A stretch of 64,000 nt of DNA from Costus lasius (lineage: Eukaryota; Streptophyta; Magnoliopsida; Zingiberales; Costaceae): assembly GCA_027563935.2 (NCBI GenBank), contig CM050449.1, positions 10,940,001 through 11,004,000 of the forward strand. The letters are read 5' to 3'. The position numbers and the translations under genes are program-made. This document shows, one piece after another, positions 1 through 11,307 of the stretch. Below the pieces are notes generated by a model. The model did not search any database. It saw only the letters and a list, made by a program, of their open reading frames with translations, and had not been told where the DNA came from. The first letter of the stretch is position 1; each line of letters begins with the position of its first letter.

Positions 1-1067
1 CGAAAATCAATCGATTTTACTGTTCCAACTCGGCCGCCGAATCGTTCGTGCTGACGTCACGCTGACGTCAGCCGACGATTAAATCCTTCGCCGCGAAATC
101 GTTCTCCGGATGACGTCACGCTGACGTCAGCACGCGAAATCGATTTCGATTTCGAATTTACGCCGCCAATTTTGACTCCTTCCTCGCTTGCGTCACACTG
201 ACGTCGTCGTCTCGAATCGAACGCCGAAATCGTTCGATTCGCGTCGTCTTCCTCGCTCGTCGAACGCGCGCCTGCGTTCGACGCTACCGTCGCCGGAGAA
301 GATTGACGACAAGGGGAAGACACCGCCTGTGTCTCGCCTCGTCGCCGATCGTCGACGACCTCGCAGCCGCCTGCTGCCGAGGTTCGTTGCCGCTGTGCAC
401 CGAAGAACACCGAAGCAGAGGATCTCGCCGGAAAACACGAAAAGGCAGAGAACACCGGAGAAGATAGGGAAATTTCACCTCTTATTCACGTTAGAAGGTT
501 ACAAAAACCCTAACTCTCGCCGTCACACGTCGACGCTCTTCTCGTCGCACGTCGCTCGTTCGCTCTTCCTCACGTCGGCGTCGCCGCCGCTCACAATGCT
601 CGCTCGCCGGTTCTCCTCTTTCGCCCGCAACTTCCAGCATCCCCTGTGCTCGCTCCCTTCGTCGAGCTTTATAGGGAAGAGCCGTTGTCTCCCCTCCTCT
701 GTTCTGCGCGAGGTTGAACGAAGCTCTGCCGCTTCGTTCGCGCGCGCCTGCGCGTGGCTGGCCAGTCGTCTTCGCCTTTGTCCGCTTCTTCCGCAGCGCC
801 TAGAAGACGCCGCCAGCCCTGTTCGCACGCGAATATGCCGCGTCTCGTTGAAGCTTCGTCCGATCCCTCCGCATCCGTTCCAGCCGCGCGTGGATCTTGC
901 CGTCTCCGAGTTTCGTCGACGCCTCGCGTCTCGTTTCTGCGTCGCGCTACAGCCGTCCGCGCTGCAGTGATTCACAAACCTCGGTCAACATCGAATGTTG
1001 ACCGGGTTTTTCCTTTTTGGGCTTGGGCCACCCCCTTGGGCTGAACCGGGGAGCCCAGGGCCTCACA
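1..1067 (-). repeat. LTR of a GC-rich LTR retrotransposon, cut by the window edge
   Basis: Read on the minus strand it starts TGTGAGGCCC and then resembles the start of the LTRs at 1793 and 26496 (a GGTTC-rich stretch followed by GCCCAAGCCC). It carries a palindromic pair of W-box cores at 983-1003 and four TGACGTCA motifs at 52-59, 63-70, 111-118 and 122-129, the same motif types as the other LTRs here. A purine-rich stretch follows at 1068-1080, where the internal region of the element would begin. The other end lies outside the window. Open frames in this stretch look like shadows of GC-rich DNA. I infer the LTR identity from similarity to better-bounded LTRs in the window. Confidence 0.6.
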
Positions 1068-1086
1068 ATTGGGAATACAGGCCGTG

Positions 1087-1787
1087 TGTCACGCCCGCGG
1101 ACCAGATGGGTCCCGGGCCGGGCTGGACACAGTGAATGGGCGGGCGAAGCCCACGATCGGGTGGAGGCCCAAGCGGCAGCGCATGCTTCGGAGTAGGATC
1201 CGGACGAAGACGCGATGGAAGCAACGGCTTCCCCGTCCCGAGGTGGACGGCGGGCACAGAGCAGGCGGCTGGCAAAGCAGGCGGCGGCGTCACGTCTCGT
1301 CGGCGGTAGAAGGCTGTCGGCGGCTGGAGCTGATCAAAAGGAGGCGAGAGGAGCGGGTGCTCCTCCTCTCTTCTCCCCCACTTTCGGAGAGCCCTCGGAG
1401 CAGGGGCTCGGGCGGGCAGCAGGTGCGCCCGGCGGACGGTGATCTTCCTCTCCCTCCTCCCCCTCGGGCGGCGGCCCCGCGATGGGATTCTGGTGGCAGC
1501 ATGCTGGGACGAAGAGGGCGGACGGACTCGCGCGGAGCGAGAGAGTGGCGGGAGCTTCGTCGGAGGCCGGCGTCCAGAAGGGACGCCGATGAGGCTGAGG
1601 GGCAGGGGCGGGTAGCCCTTGCCCTGCCGGTGGTCTTCCGGTCCGGCGACGGCGGTCGCGCACGCTCGGTGGCGAACGGTCGGAACCAGCGCGGGACGCA
1701 CGATGATGACGAAGAAGGAAAAATAAAGGGGCTGACGTGGTGATTTGTTGACCCCTATTTTGACCCAATATTGGGCCGGGCATCACA
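1087..1787 (-). mobile_element. Solo LTR (701 bp) with a 5-bp target-site duplication CCGTG
   Basis: On the minus strand it begins TGTGATGCCC and ends GGGCGTGACA, the same terminal sequence as the complete LTRs ending at 3070, 27740 and 29721. It is flanked by CCGTG at 1082-1086 and by CCGTG at 1788-1792, a perfect 5-bp duplication. No internal region or second LTR is present, so it is a solo LTR left by recombination. Long GC-rich open frames inside it match no protein I recognise. Confidence 0.85.
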
Positions 1788-1792
1788 CCGTG

Positions 1793-3070
1793 TGTTAGGT
1801 CCCGGTTCAACCGGTCCGGCTCAAAGCCAATGGGCCATGCACCAACCCAAGCCCGTGTACGGAACGCGATTGGAAGAGCCCGAATTGGGGGCATAAGCCG
1901 GTCAACGTGCGATGTTGACCAGGCGCATTCGGGAACTAGTCAGCAGGCGGACGCGGCGATGCTGTCAGACATCTTCACGAAGCTTGGGTGCGAGCTATGC
2001 GCCTGGAAATACGGACGACGACGTCGTCCCGGGAGAAGAGGACCGAGGATTGGTGAGAAAACAGGATTCGGGGACGAAGCGGACATGGCTTCATCCTGGA
2101 GATGCGGTTGCGAGCGGCTTCATCGGGCGCGGACAAGGAGTGGAAGATGCGGAGCTGAGGCGGCGGCGCTCCAGGTTAAAAGTAGCAGAACAGGAGAGAC
2201 GGGGGCGGAAGAGAGCATCGGTGATCGAGTTCTGAGCGAGAGCGTGTAACGGCGTTGAGAGGCTTCGCCGACGAGCAGAGAGAGAGCGACGAGAGGTCGT
2301 CGGCGCAAAGGAACGAGGGTTTTTGTAATCTTTGCTGAGTAAAGAGGAAATTTTCCCTATCTTTGAGTTCCTCTGTTTCTTCCGAGTTCATCCCCTGTTT
2401 TCACGCGTCTTCACGACGTCCGACGACGGAGGCGCTTCGGTGTTCATCAACGCGTCGACGACAAGCGTAGCGGCGTCCTTGGCCGGCGACGAGAGTAGGG
2501 GCGACTCCGGTCAGCGGTAAAGCGAAGACGCAGGCGGGATCTCTTTCATTGCCAGCTCCTTCCTCCGGCGAGCCACGAGCGAACGCAGGCGTGCGCTCGC
2601 GCTGCGAAGACGACGGCTTCGAACGCGTTGGGCGTTCGAAACAAGGAGAGTCAACGGTCAACGACGGAATTCGGATTTCGATTTCGAAATCGAAATCGAA
2701 TTCGTCGCTGACGCAAGCGAGGACGTCAGCAAGGGAATTTCGCCGCGGCGAGATTTCGATCGGAAGGCTGATGTCACGCCGACGTCAGCAAGGGTATTAT
2801 TTTGACTTCGGTCAAAATCTGATTTGAGGTATTTTGATTTAGGGTTTTTCGATTCTTTTCCGGTCTTCTCGAATTAGGGTTAGGGTTTTCCAATCCTTTT
2901 CGTGCGAATTGTAATTCGGGGGATAAAAGTTGAGCGGGGAACTAGGGTTTCGAATTTGGGGACGAGATTCGGTCCAGAAACCCTAGCGCGATCACGTTCC
3001 GGGGTTCCGCCGGACGGCCCTAGGAAGCGGATAAACGCTGTTTCTAGACCGTTCCGACCGGGGCGTGACA
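1793..3070 (+). repeat. 5' LTR of the gag-only element
   Basis: This 1278-bp LTR is bounded by TG and CA and matches 4492-5760 almost base for base. It carries a W-box palindrome at 1900-1920 and another at 2799-2818 (ATTTTGAC/GTCAAAAT arms), a TGATGTCA/GACGTCAGC pair near 2769-2788, and telomere-box-like AGGGTTAGGG at about 2875-2887. These elements are compatible with a stress-responsive LTR promoter; that role is inferred. Confidence 0.88.
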
Positions 3071-3084
3071 ACAGGTATCAGAGC
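3071..3084 (+). other. Primer binding site for initiator tRNA-Met
   Basis: ACAGGTATCAGAGC directly follows the LTR end. It differs at one base from TGGTATCAGAGC, the common plant primer binding site complementary to the 3' end of initiator tRNA-Met. The same sequence follows the LTR at 27740. Confidence 0.85.
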
Positions 3085-3102
3085 TTAAAGTGATCCAGCA
3101 AC

Positions 3103-4011
3103 ATGGTGAATCAAGGAGATCGCATTGCCCGGATCGAGCAGGTGCTCGGTTTGACTGGGAACAGCAAGGATGCGGTGGTTCCTCAGGTGGAGGACATCCA
3201 TCGCACGGTAGAGGAGCAAAGGTTGCAAATTACTGCCCTTCAACAAACTTTGGCTGGAATGGCTGAAGCCCAGCAAAATTTTGAAGGGATGGCGGCCTTA
3301 CAACAGTAGGTGACAACCTTGCAAGGACAGGTAGCAACCTTGACGACACAGTTAACCAACTCCATGGCAGCACAGCAGCAGATATTAGCAGATCTTGCGG
3401 TGACGCGCATGGCACTGGCGCAGGCACAAGGGGGTGGCCCTACAGCAACCAGGACGGAGTATGGGGCTCACAACGGCAACGGGAAGGTTCGTACCCCAGA
3501 ACCTGCAATGTTCAAAGGGGCCAGATCTGCAAAAGTATTAGGTAACTTCCTTTGGGATATGCAGCAATATTTTGAGGCTAACCATGTCACAGATCAGGAG
3601 AAGGTGAGAGTGTGCGCAGCATATCTCTCAGATGATGCAAAACTCTGGTGGAGAACCAAAGTTGATTCGACATCAGAGGCGGCTAGTTGGACATGGGAGG
3701 TGTTCCGAGAGGAACTGCGACAGCAGTTCCTTCCCGGAAACTCGGTGGACGAAGCACGAGAGGCGGTGGATCGACTAAAGCACACTTCAGGGACGACTTT
3801 TTAGAGAGCACAGAGGTCGCCTCCGAAACGACCATCTCCACCCAGACCTAGAGCGCCGGAGAGAGAGAGGCTCTCTCCCCGACGGAATGGAGGACAACCG
3901 GCATGGCAGGGGAATACTCGACTTGCAGAGCGAGGGCCGGGTCAACTGAGACCAATTGCCTGCTTCTTGTGCAAAGGACCGCACCGGATACGCGACTGTC
4001 CAGACCGATAG
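3103..4011 (+). pseudogene. Broken gag with retrotrans_gag and zinc-knuckle remnants
   Basis: The frame opens with ATG at 3103. It contains a coiled-coil-like glutamine-rich N-terminus, then a capsid-type segment (KLWWRTKVDS and FREELRQQFLPGNS) typical of plant Gypsy gag. Further on, in the same frame, comes a CCHC knuckle CFLCKGPHRIRDCP at 3961-4002. Three in-frame TAG codons interrupt it, at 3307-3309, 3802-3804 and 4009-4011, without any frameshift. The jump from capsid sequence to an arginine/proline-rich linker at about 3800 suggests that the middle of gag was deleted. The product would have packaged element RNA. I regard it as non-functional. Confidence 0.8.
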
Positions 4012-4491
4012 CGGGGTGAACGCAATTGCAGCGATTGTGCATCGGGAGCTAGCTGAGAAACCGGCGGTGGTGCATGACGAGGAACCAGTAGAGGCCCGCC
4101 TAGGAGTTGTGCGCATTGCCTCAGTGGTCGCAGGAAGATCATCACCGACCCCCGCAGAAGTAGAGCTGAAAGACGCAGTCGACAAGGACAATGTTGAGCA
4201 AAAGACGAGTTCCGGAGATACAAAATCTCCGGAGGAGAAGAAAACGTGGAGGCAAGTAGTGGAAGAAAAGGCTCCACCGAAGTCCTCGAATTCTTCGGAT
4301 ACAGAAAGGGATGATATGCCTCAGCAGGTCCAAGGGAGGTATTGGCCCTCTTTAGCTGACCCTATAGAGTATGAACAAAGACTTCAAAGCTATGAGGCTG
4401 CCCGCCAGCAAGGAAAGAAAGAACGGCGAGCGCGGGCCTAAGCGCCCGTGCCGGACATCGAGGGCGATGTCCAAATTGGGCCGGGGAGAAT
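4012..4491 (+). other. Internal tail and polypurine tract of the gag-only element
   Basis: There is an open frame through 4441 with acidic, lysine-rich low-complexity sequence and no recognisable pol domain. It may be a degenerate remnant. The stretch GGGGAGAAT immediately before the 3' LTR is the likely polypurine tract; element B has GGGGGAGAAT in the same place. Confidence 0.6.
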
Positions 4492-5782
4492 TGTTAGGCC
4501 CCGGTTCAACCGGTCCGGCCCAAAGCCAATGGGCCACGCACCAACCCAAGCCCGTGTACGGAACGCGATTGGAAGAGCCCGAATTGGGGGCATAAGCCGG
4601 TCAACGTGCGATGTTGACCAGGCGCATTCGGGAACCAGTCAGCAGGCGGACGCGGCGATGCTGTCAGACGTCTTCACGGAGCTCGGGAGCGAGCTATGCG
4701 CCTGGAAATACGGACGACGACGTCATCCCGAGAGAAGAGGACCGAGGATTGGCGAGAAAACATGATTCGGGGACGAAGCGGACATGGCTTCATCCGGGAG
4801 ACGCGGTCGCGAGCGGATTCATCGGGCGCGGACAAGGAGCGGAAGATGCGGAGCTGAGGCGGCGGCGCTCCAGGTTAAAAGTAGCAGAACAGGAGAGACG
4901 GGGGCGGAAGAGAGCATCGGCAATCGAGTTCTGAGCGAGAGCGTGTAACGGCGTTGAGAGGCTTCGTCGACAAGGAGAGAGAGAGCGACGAGAGGTCGTC
5001 GGCGCAGAGGAACGAGGGTTTTTGTAATCTTTGCTGAGTAAAGAGGAAATTTTCCCTATCTTTGAGTTCCTCTGTTTCTTCCGAGTTCATCCCCTGTTTT
5101 CACGCGTCTTCACGACGTCCGGCGACGGAGGCACTTCGGTGTTCATCAACGCGTTGACGACAAGCGTAGCGGCGTCCTTGGCCGGCGACAAGAGTAGGGG
5201 CGACTCCGGTCGGCGATAAGGCGAAGACGCAGGCTGGATCTCTTTCATTGCCGGCTCCTTCCTCCGGCGAGCCACGAGCGAACGCAGGCGTGCGCTCGCG
5301 CTGCGAAGACGACGGCTTCGAACGCGTTGGGCGTTCGAAACGAGGAGAGTCAACGGCCAACGACGGAATTCGGATTTCGATTTCGAAATCGAAATCGAAT
5401 TCGTCGCTAACGCAAGTGAGGATGTCAGCAAGGGAATTTCGGCGCAGCGAGATTTCGATCGGAAGGCTGACGTCACGCCGACGTCAGCAAGGGTATTATT
5501 TTGACTTCGGTCAAAATCTGATTTGAGGTATTTTGATTTAGGGTTTTTCGATTCTTTTCCGGTCTTCTCGAATTAGGGTTAGGGTTTTCCAATCCTTTTT
5601 GTGCGAATTGTAATTCGGGGGATAAAAGTTGAGCGGGGAACTAGGGTTTCGAATTTGGGGACGAGATTCGGTCCGGAAACCCTAGCGCGATCACGTTCCG
5701 GGGTTCCAATGGACGGCCCTATGAAGCAGATAAACGCTGTTTCTAGACCGTTCCGACCGGACCTAAACCTTGACCCGTGACA
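4492..5782 (+). repeat. 3' LTR of the gag-only element
   Basis: It is nearly identical to 1793-3070, with scattered substitutions. The W-box palindrome is kept at 4599-4619. The terminal segment after 5760 is replaced by about 22 bases that still end CGTGACA. Confidence 0.83.
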
Positions 5783-5971
5783 ACCGCAGCTAATACCTGC
5801 TACTCGCGCGGGTGAAAAACAAAGCACATTCAGCCCCTTTAACCCGCTTGACTTGCGGCCCACTTGACCGAAAAAATTTCCTCGGCAGCTTAGGCAGTAT
5901 ATTTAAGTTTTATTTAAAAAAAAATTTTATAATTTTTTTTTAAAATAATTTATACAACCACGAGAGAGAGA
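5783..5971. other. Short spacer between two retrotransposons
   Basis: This AT-rich stretch has no coding signal. It ends in CCACGAGAGAGAG, a sequence that also occurs inside the copia LTR just downstream at about 6048-6060. That is compatible with the truncation of the copia LTR at 5972 having arisen by template switching or illegitimate recombination. Confidence 0.5.
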
Positions 5972-7372
5972 GTCTCCTAATCGCATAAGGAGGATGAGAT
6001 GTCTTCTTGGCTTCTTGAACTCCTTCTTTGGCGTGAAGTCTCTTCACCCACGAGAGAGAGCGTCGAAAAAGAGAAGAGGCGAGCGATTCATTCGAACGTG
6101 AGGCGTGCTACTCGAATTGGAAAAACCAATTTCCAAAAATAGTAAGCCACCACTCCATGCGTTTACGCATTCATGAACCAACCGCAAAACCCTTCTCATG
6201 AACCATGCGCTCATGTGATGAGCCGGTTCAATTGAATTTGGTTCAAAGACCAAATCAAACCAAGCGCTGATCTAGATCATATAAAATCAAATGGCTCAAG
6301 ATCTAACCACACATCTCTTGATGCTCTTGATCTCACCGATCTAGCATCCAATCTCTCGATCGAAGCTTACCGATCTCAAGCCCTAATCAATCAAACATGA
6401 TCAGACCAGATCTCACTTACAATCAGAGTGTAAACTCCTTTAAACTGAACCAAAACAATTCAGTCCACACGATCTGACATAAGTAAGCCATATCATCAAA
6501 TTGTGCGACCCTAAGGGTTTCCTTTAAATGTCAGTAACGATAACTTACGTTATCACGATCAGTGAGGGGTATCTAGTAACACATCACTGTCTCCCGATAT
6601 AAAGGAAAGAGTCTTCCAAGACTACACCCAAACCACAGCACAAGTGTGAACCCAATTCACTAGGCATACATGTTTCCTTTGCCACTTGATGTTCTCGTTG
6701 GACAAGCGTGTCAAGCCTGTAACTCCAACATGATGAGAATGATTAGATCAGATGAACATAGTCATCTGGGTATGACCATACACTTTCTCAATCATCTCAT
6801 CCAGGGGGCCCCTATAGAACATCACACTCCAAACAAGGAGACGGCAATCCTATATCTATCACTAATGCCCTAACATGACTCATGCTCATTATCCAAGATA
6901 GCCTATAACCATTATGTTTCAAATGATATTGAACTACCTCAAAATAATGTCAATCATCATTTAGAAACACAAGTGATCTCAAGTCAGAGGAAGTATGCCA
7001 CTTGCTTGCATATAAGGATTATTCACATTGTGACAAGCAATTGAACATCCTAAGTAGGGTCTATCCAGTACATCCAATGTACCCATGAGTCTACATCTTA
7101 TTCTATGCTCGAAGCATCCTATAAGATTAGAACACATATTAGTCTCAATCATATCAAGGCTGTCTCATGTTCACCAAGATATCTCGACTAAGGACAAAAC
7201 TGCATGTCAGCCAAGCTGAACAGCATTGAGACATTATTCAGAAGTATACATATGGCAGCAGATAATGTAACAACCTGAATAACAACCATTGCCTTTATAA
7301 ACATAGAGTTTATACATGATACTGATATAATCCCAAGGCCTCAAACATTAGCCTTAAGGGCATACCCCAACA
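5972..7372 (-). repeat. 3' LTR of the copia element, truncated
   Basis: It matches 13273-14672 with few substitutions and ends CCCCAACA (minus-strand start TGTTGGGG). On the minus strand a purine-rich GTGGGAGAT adjoins it, as expected for the polypurine tract. Short open frames inside (for example 6044-6253 and 6670-6873) occur identically in both LTRs and are not credible genes. Confidence 0.9.
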
Positions 7373-7392
7373 ATCTCCCACTTGCACTTAAT

Positions 7393-10300
7393 CTAATGGT
7401 TGAGAAATCTCAAACCCATATTATTACAGTGCTTCTCATGCTTCTGCTGCGCCAGAGGCTTTGTAAGCGGGTCAGCTAGATTGTCATCTGTATGAACCTT
7501 ACAGATTTTGATCTCTCCTCGATCAATGATCTCCCGGATCAAGTGAAACCTTCTCTGTATGTGCTTGGACTTCTGGTGCGACCGTGGTTCCTTTGCTTGT
7601 GCTATAGCTCCAGTGTTATCACAGAAGATAACCAATGGATCTGCACTCGAAGGAACAACACCAAGTTCCTGAACGAACTTACGAATCCACACTGCCTCCT
7701 TAGATGCTTCCGAGGCTGCAACATACTCGGCTTCTATTGTGGAATCAGCAACAATAGATTGTTTGAAACTTTTCCACACCACTGCTCCTCCATTCAAGCT
7801 AAAAACATAGCCTGATTGCGATCGGAAATCATCCTGGTCAGACTGGAACGAAGCGTCAGTATATCCTTCAATACTGAGTTCTTCCTGACCTCCATATATC
7901 AAGAACATATCTTTGGTCCTTCGAAGATATTTCAAAATATTCTTGACTGCAATCCAGTGTGCCTTTCCTGGATTACTTTGGAATCGACTGGTCACGCTTA
8001 ACCCGTAAGCGACGTCTGGGCGAGTACACAACATCGCATACATAATGGACCCAATAGCCGAAGCATAAGGCGTATTGTCCATTTCATCTTTCTCTGTCTG
8101 TGTTTGTGGACACTGACTCTTTGAAAGATTCAGACCATGTCTGACTGGAAGATATCCTCTTTTAGAATTTTCTAAATGGAATCTCTCCAGGACTTTATCG
8201 ATGTATGTACTCTGGCACAGCCCGAGAAGCCTCTTAGATCTATCTCTGTAGATCTTCACACCTAATACATAGGCTGCTTCTCCTAAATCTTTTATCTGGA
8301 AACATTTTCTTAACCATGCTTTGACGGCATGCAGTTCAGGAATATCGTTTCCAATGATTAAGATATCATCGACATAGAGGACTAGGAAAGTAATCACGCT
8401 CCCACTAAACCTCTTATATACACACGGGTCATCTTCATTCTTGATGAAACCAAATTCACAAATTGATTCATCAAAATGAATATTCCAGCTTCTCGATGCT
8501 TGTTTAAGTCCATAAATGGACTTCTTTAATTTGCATATTTTATGACGATCTGATGGATTGATGAAACCTTCAGGTTGTGTCATATACACATCCTCTTCTA
8601 GTTTTCCATTAAGGAAAGCAGTTTTCACATCCATTTGCCAGATCTCATAATCATAATATGCCGCTATCGCAAGAATAATCCGAATAGACTTGAACATGGC
8701 TACAGGAGAGAAAGTTTCATCATAATCTATCCCGTAGATTTGTTTGAAACCTTTCACAACTAGCCTGCCTTTATAGGTAACCACGTTACCATCCATGTCA
8801 ATTTTCCTTTTGAAGATCCACTTACAGCCTATAGGGATTACTCCCGGAGGCGGATCAACCAAATCCCAGACTTGGTTATCTGACATGGAGTCCATCTCGG
8901 CTCGCATAGCTTCAAGCCATCTCGCTGATTCCGGTCCACTGACCGCATCCGCATAAGTGAGGGGTTCATCATCAATGATGTAGACTCCGTCATAGCGCTC
9001 AGGCTGTCGACGGATCCTTCCCGATCTTCGCGGTTCCCGTGATATATGAGCCTCAGGTTGTTCAATAACATGTTCTAGTGGCTCAGGCTCATCCAACTGT
9101 GCTTGACTACTTTGTCCTTCTTCTGGATTCTCATCCAGCTTTATTTCTCTCCCACTGGCCTCTTGCAGAAGAAATTCCTTCTCAAGAAAAATAGCCGTTC
9201 GAGCAACAAATACTTTGTTCTCTTTGGGATCGTAGAAATAATAACCCTTAGTTTCTTTAGGGTAACCGACAAAGATACATTTATCAGATCTGTTCTCCAG
9301 TTTCCCAGAGGCGAGCTTTTTGACATAAGCCTCGCAACCCCAGATTTTAATAACTGTCAAGCTCGGCTGTTTCCCATACCATAACTCATATGGAGTCTTT
9401 GAAACGGCCTTGGATGGCACTCGGTTTAGTACCTTTGCAGCTGTTTCCAGTGCAAATCCCCAAAAGGAGTAAGGTAGAGTAGCCTGACTCATCATAGAAC
9501 GAACCATATCCAGTAAGGTTCTATTTCTCCTCTCGGACACACCATTCCATTGCGGTGTTCCTGGCGGAGTAAGCTGTGAGATAATCCCACACTCCTTCAG
9601 ATAGTCAGTAAACTCTCGACTCAAATATTCTCCACCTCGATCTGAACGAAGTGCCTTGATATTTCGGCCTAGCTGATTTTGTACTTCATTCTTGAACTCT
9701 TTGAACTTGTCAAAAGATTCACTTTTATGTCTCATTAGATAGACATAACCATACCTACTGAAATCATCAGTAAAGGTAATGAAGTATGAATAGCCACCTC
9801 TGGCATGTTTACTAAATGGCCCACACACATCGCTGTGAATGAGGTCAAGTAAACCTGAAGCCCTTTGACCTTTATTAGAAAAAGGAGACTTCGTCATTTT
9901 ACCCATTAAACAAGCTTTGCATGTATCAAGCTCCTCATAGGAGAATGATCCCAGCAGTCCATGTTCATGCAACCGCTTAATGCGCTTCTTGTTAATATGG
10001 CCTAAACGACTATGCCATAGTAAGGTGCTGTTATCAGCATACTTGGCCTTCTTATTATCAATTTGTTGTACATAACATTCCATGTCCAACATGAATAACC
10101 CATTGTTAATTGACCCAGTAGCATAAACAATATTATCAAAAGAAATATAACACTTTGAAATCTTGCATTCATAGGAAAACCCTTTCCTGACAAGAGCAGG
10201 AATAGAGATAATATTCTTAGTTATGCTCGGTACAAAATAACAATTGTCCAGTTCTAATACAAGACCAGATGGTAATGAGATGTGATATTCTCCTACAGCA

Positions 10301-11307
10301 ACAGCAGCAACCCGTGCCCCGTTTCCTACTCGTAGGTCCACCTCATGCTGTCCCACCTGTCTTCTTCTCTTGAGTTCCTGTACATTTGAACAAATGTGAA
10401 CTCCACATGCAGTGTCCAACACCCATGAAATAGAAGAAGATAGCATGACTTCAGTCACAAAAATACCTGAGCCAGAAGCGAAAGAATTGCTTCCCTTCTT
10501 ATCTCCTTGGAGCGCTTTACAGTCCTTCTTCCAGTGACCCAACTGGCCACAATGGAAGCATCTGTATTCCTTTGACCGCTTGACCTTTTGTTTCAGAGCC
10601 TTGTTGTAGGTCTTGACAGGGGCTTTGCCCTTCTTCCCCTTCTTCTTGTTCCTAGAAGGAACGATTAGGACAGAGGTTGAAGGCTTTCCCTTCTCATGAG
10701 ACTGAGTCTGCTCAGTAGTCAAGAGCATGTTCAGTAACTCTGCCGGCGTACAGTCGATCTTGTTCATATTAAAATTAATGATGAATGGATCGAAAGAGGC
10801 CGGGAGAGACTAAAGAATGATGTCTACAACAAGCTCCTGATTGATGGTATGTCCCAGTTTCTCTAGAGCCTCCTTGTACCCAATCATCTTGAGCACGTGA
10901 GCTCCCACTGGACTCCCTTCAGTCAGTTTGCTCTGAAAGAAAAGTTTAGTCAAGTTGTAGCGTTCAGTCCTTGCCTGTGCAGCATACAGCAGCTTGAGAT
11001 TTGCTATTATTTCAATAGCAGATAAATCTTCATGCTGACGCTGCAGCTCAGGCGTCATAGACGCAAGCATCAGGCAAGCGACATCAATGCTATCATTGAC
11101 ATGCTTTTCATAAGCTTCCCGAACCGCCCTTGCGGCGTTCGGAGCGGGTTGAGGCGGTATTGCCGTCTCGAGGACATACAGCTTCCTCTCAGCCTTAAGA
11201 ACAATCTTAAGGTGTCCGTACCAGTCTGAGAAGTTTGGCCCAGCAAACTTCTCCCTTTCCAGTAGGGATCGCACATTGAACGCTGTGGTGTTCGTTGCTG
11301 TAGTAAT
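7393..11307 (-). pseudogene. Copia gag-pol polyprotein, interrupted by one amber codon
   Basis: Gag (11304-10810) and pol (10767-7393) lie in one frame, separated only by a TAG at 10810-10812 in a context where CAG would be expected. In the 1124-residue pol part I see a CCHC knuckle CFHCGQLGHWKKDC (70-83) and a protease motif WVLDTACGVH (D118; family usually DSG or DTG). The integrase has an HHCC set (H252, H257, C283, C286) and a D313, D376, E412 triad with 35-residue D-E spacing. Reverse transcriptase has D713 and YVDD (798-801); RNase H has DSTIEAEYVAAS, and the end reads ADPLTKPL. No ATG starts gag in frame; the codon at the expected start is ATT (11305-11307) after an in-frame TAG. It would copy and integrate the element, but is probably inactive in this copy. 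Confidence 0.92.

Larger units (their letters stand above)
1793..5782 (+). mobile_element. Non-autonomous Gypsy-type LTR retrotransposon with gag remnant only
   Basis: Two long direct repeats (1793-3070 and 4492-5782) flank a 1.4-kb internal region with a primer binding site, a broken gag and a purine tract. Protease, reverse transcriptase, RNase H and integrase are absent, so it would depend on another element for mobility. The 5' LTR starts TGTTAGGTCCCGG and ends GGGCGTGACA. The last 20 or so bases of the 3' LTR differ from the 5' LTR (after GACCGG it reads ACCTAAACC and then CGTGACA). I see no matching target-site duplication (CCGTG before, ACCGC after), so the ends may be rearranged or the element recombined. 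Confidence 0.85.

Noticed and set aside
188..970. 260-codon GC-rich frame
   Set aside because: It lies within an LTR-like segment; it is arginine/serine-rich from composition and overlapped by frames on both strands.
1063..1894. Overlapping frames of 186-224 codons
   Set aside because: They fall in a solo LTR bounded by a target duplication; composition artefact.
5783..5787. Target-site duplication for the gag-only element
   Set aside because: Bases after the 3' LTR (ACCGC) do not match those before the 5' LTR (CCGTG), which belong to the solo LTR's duplication.
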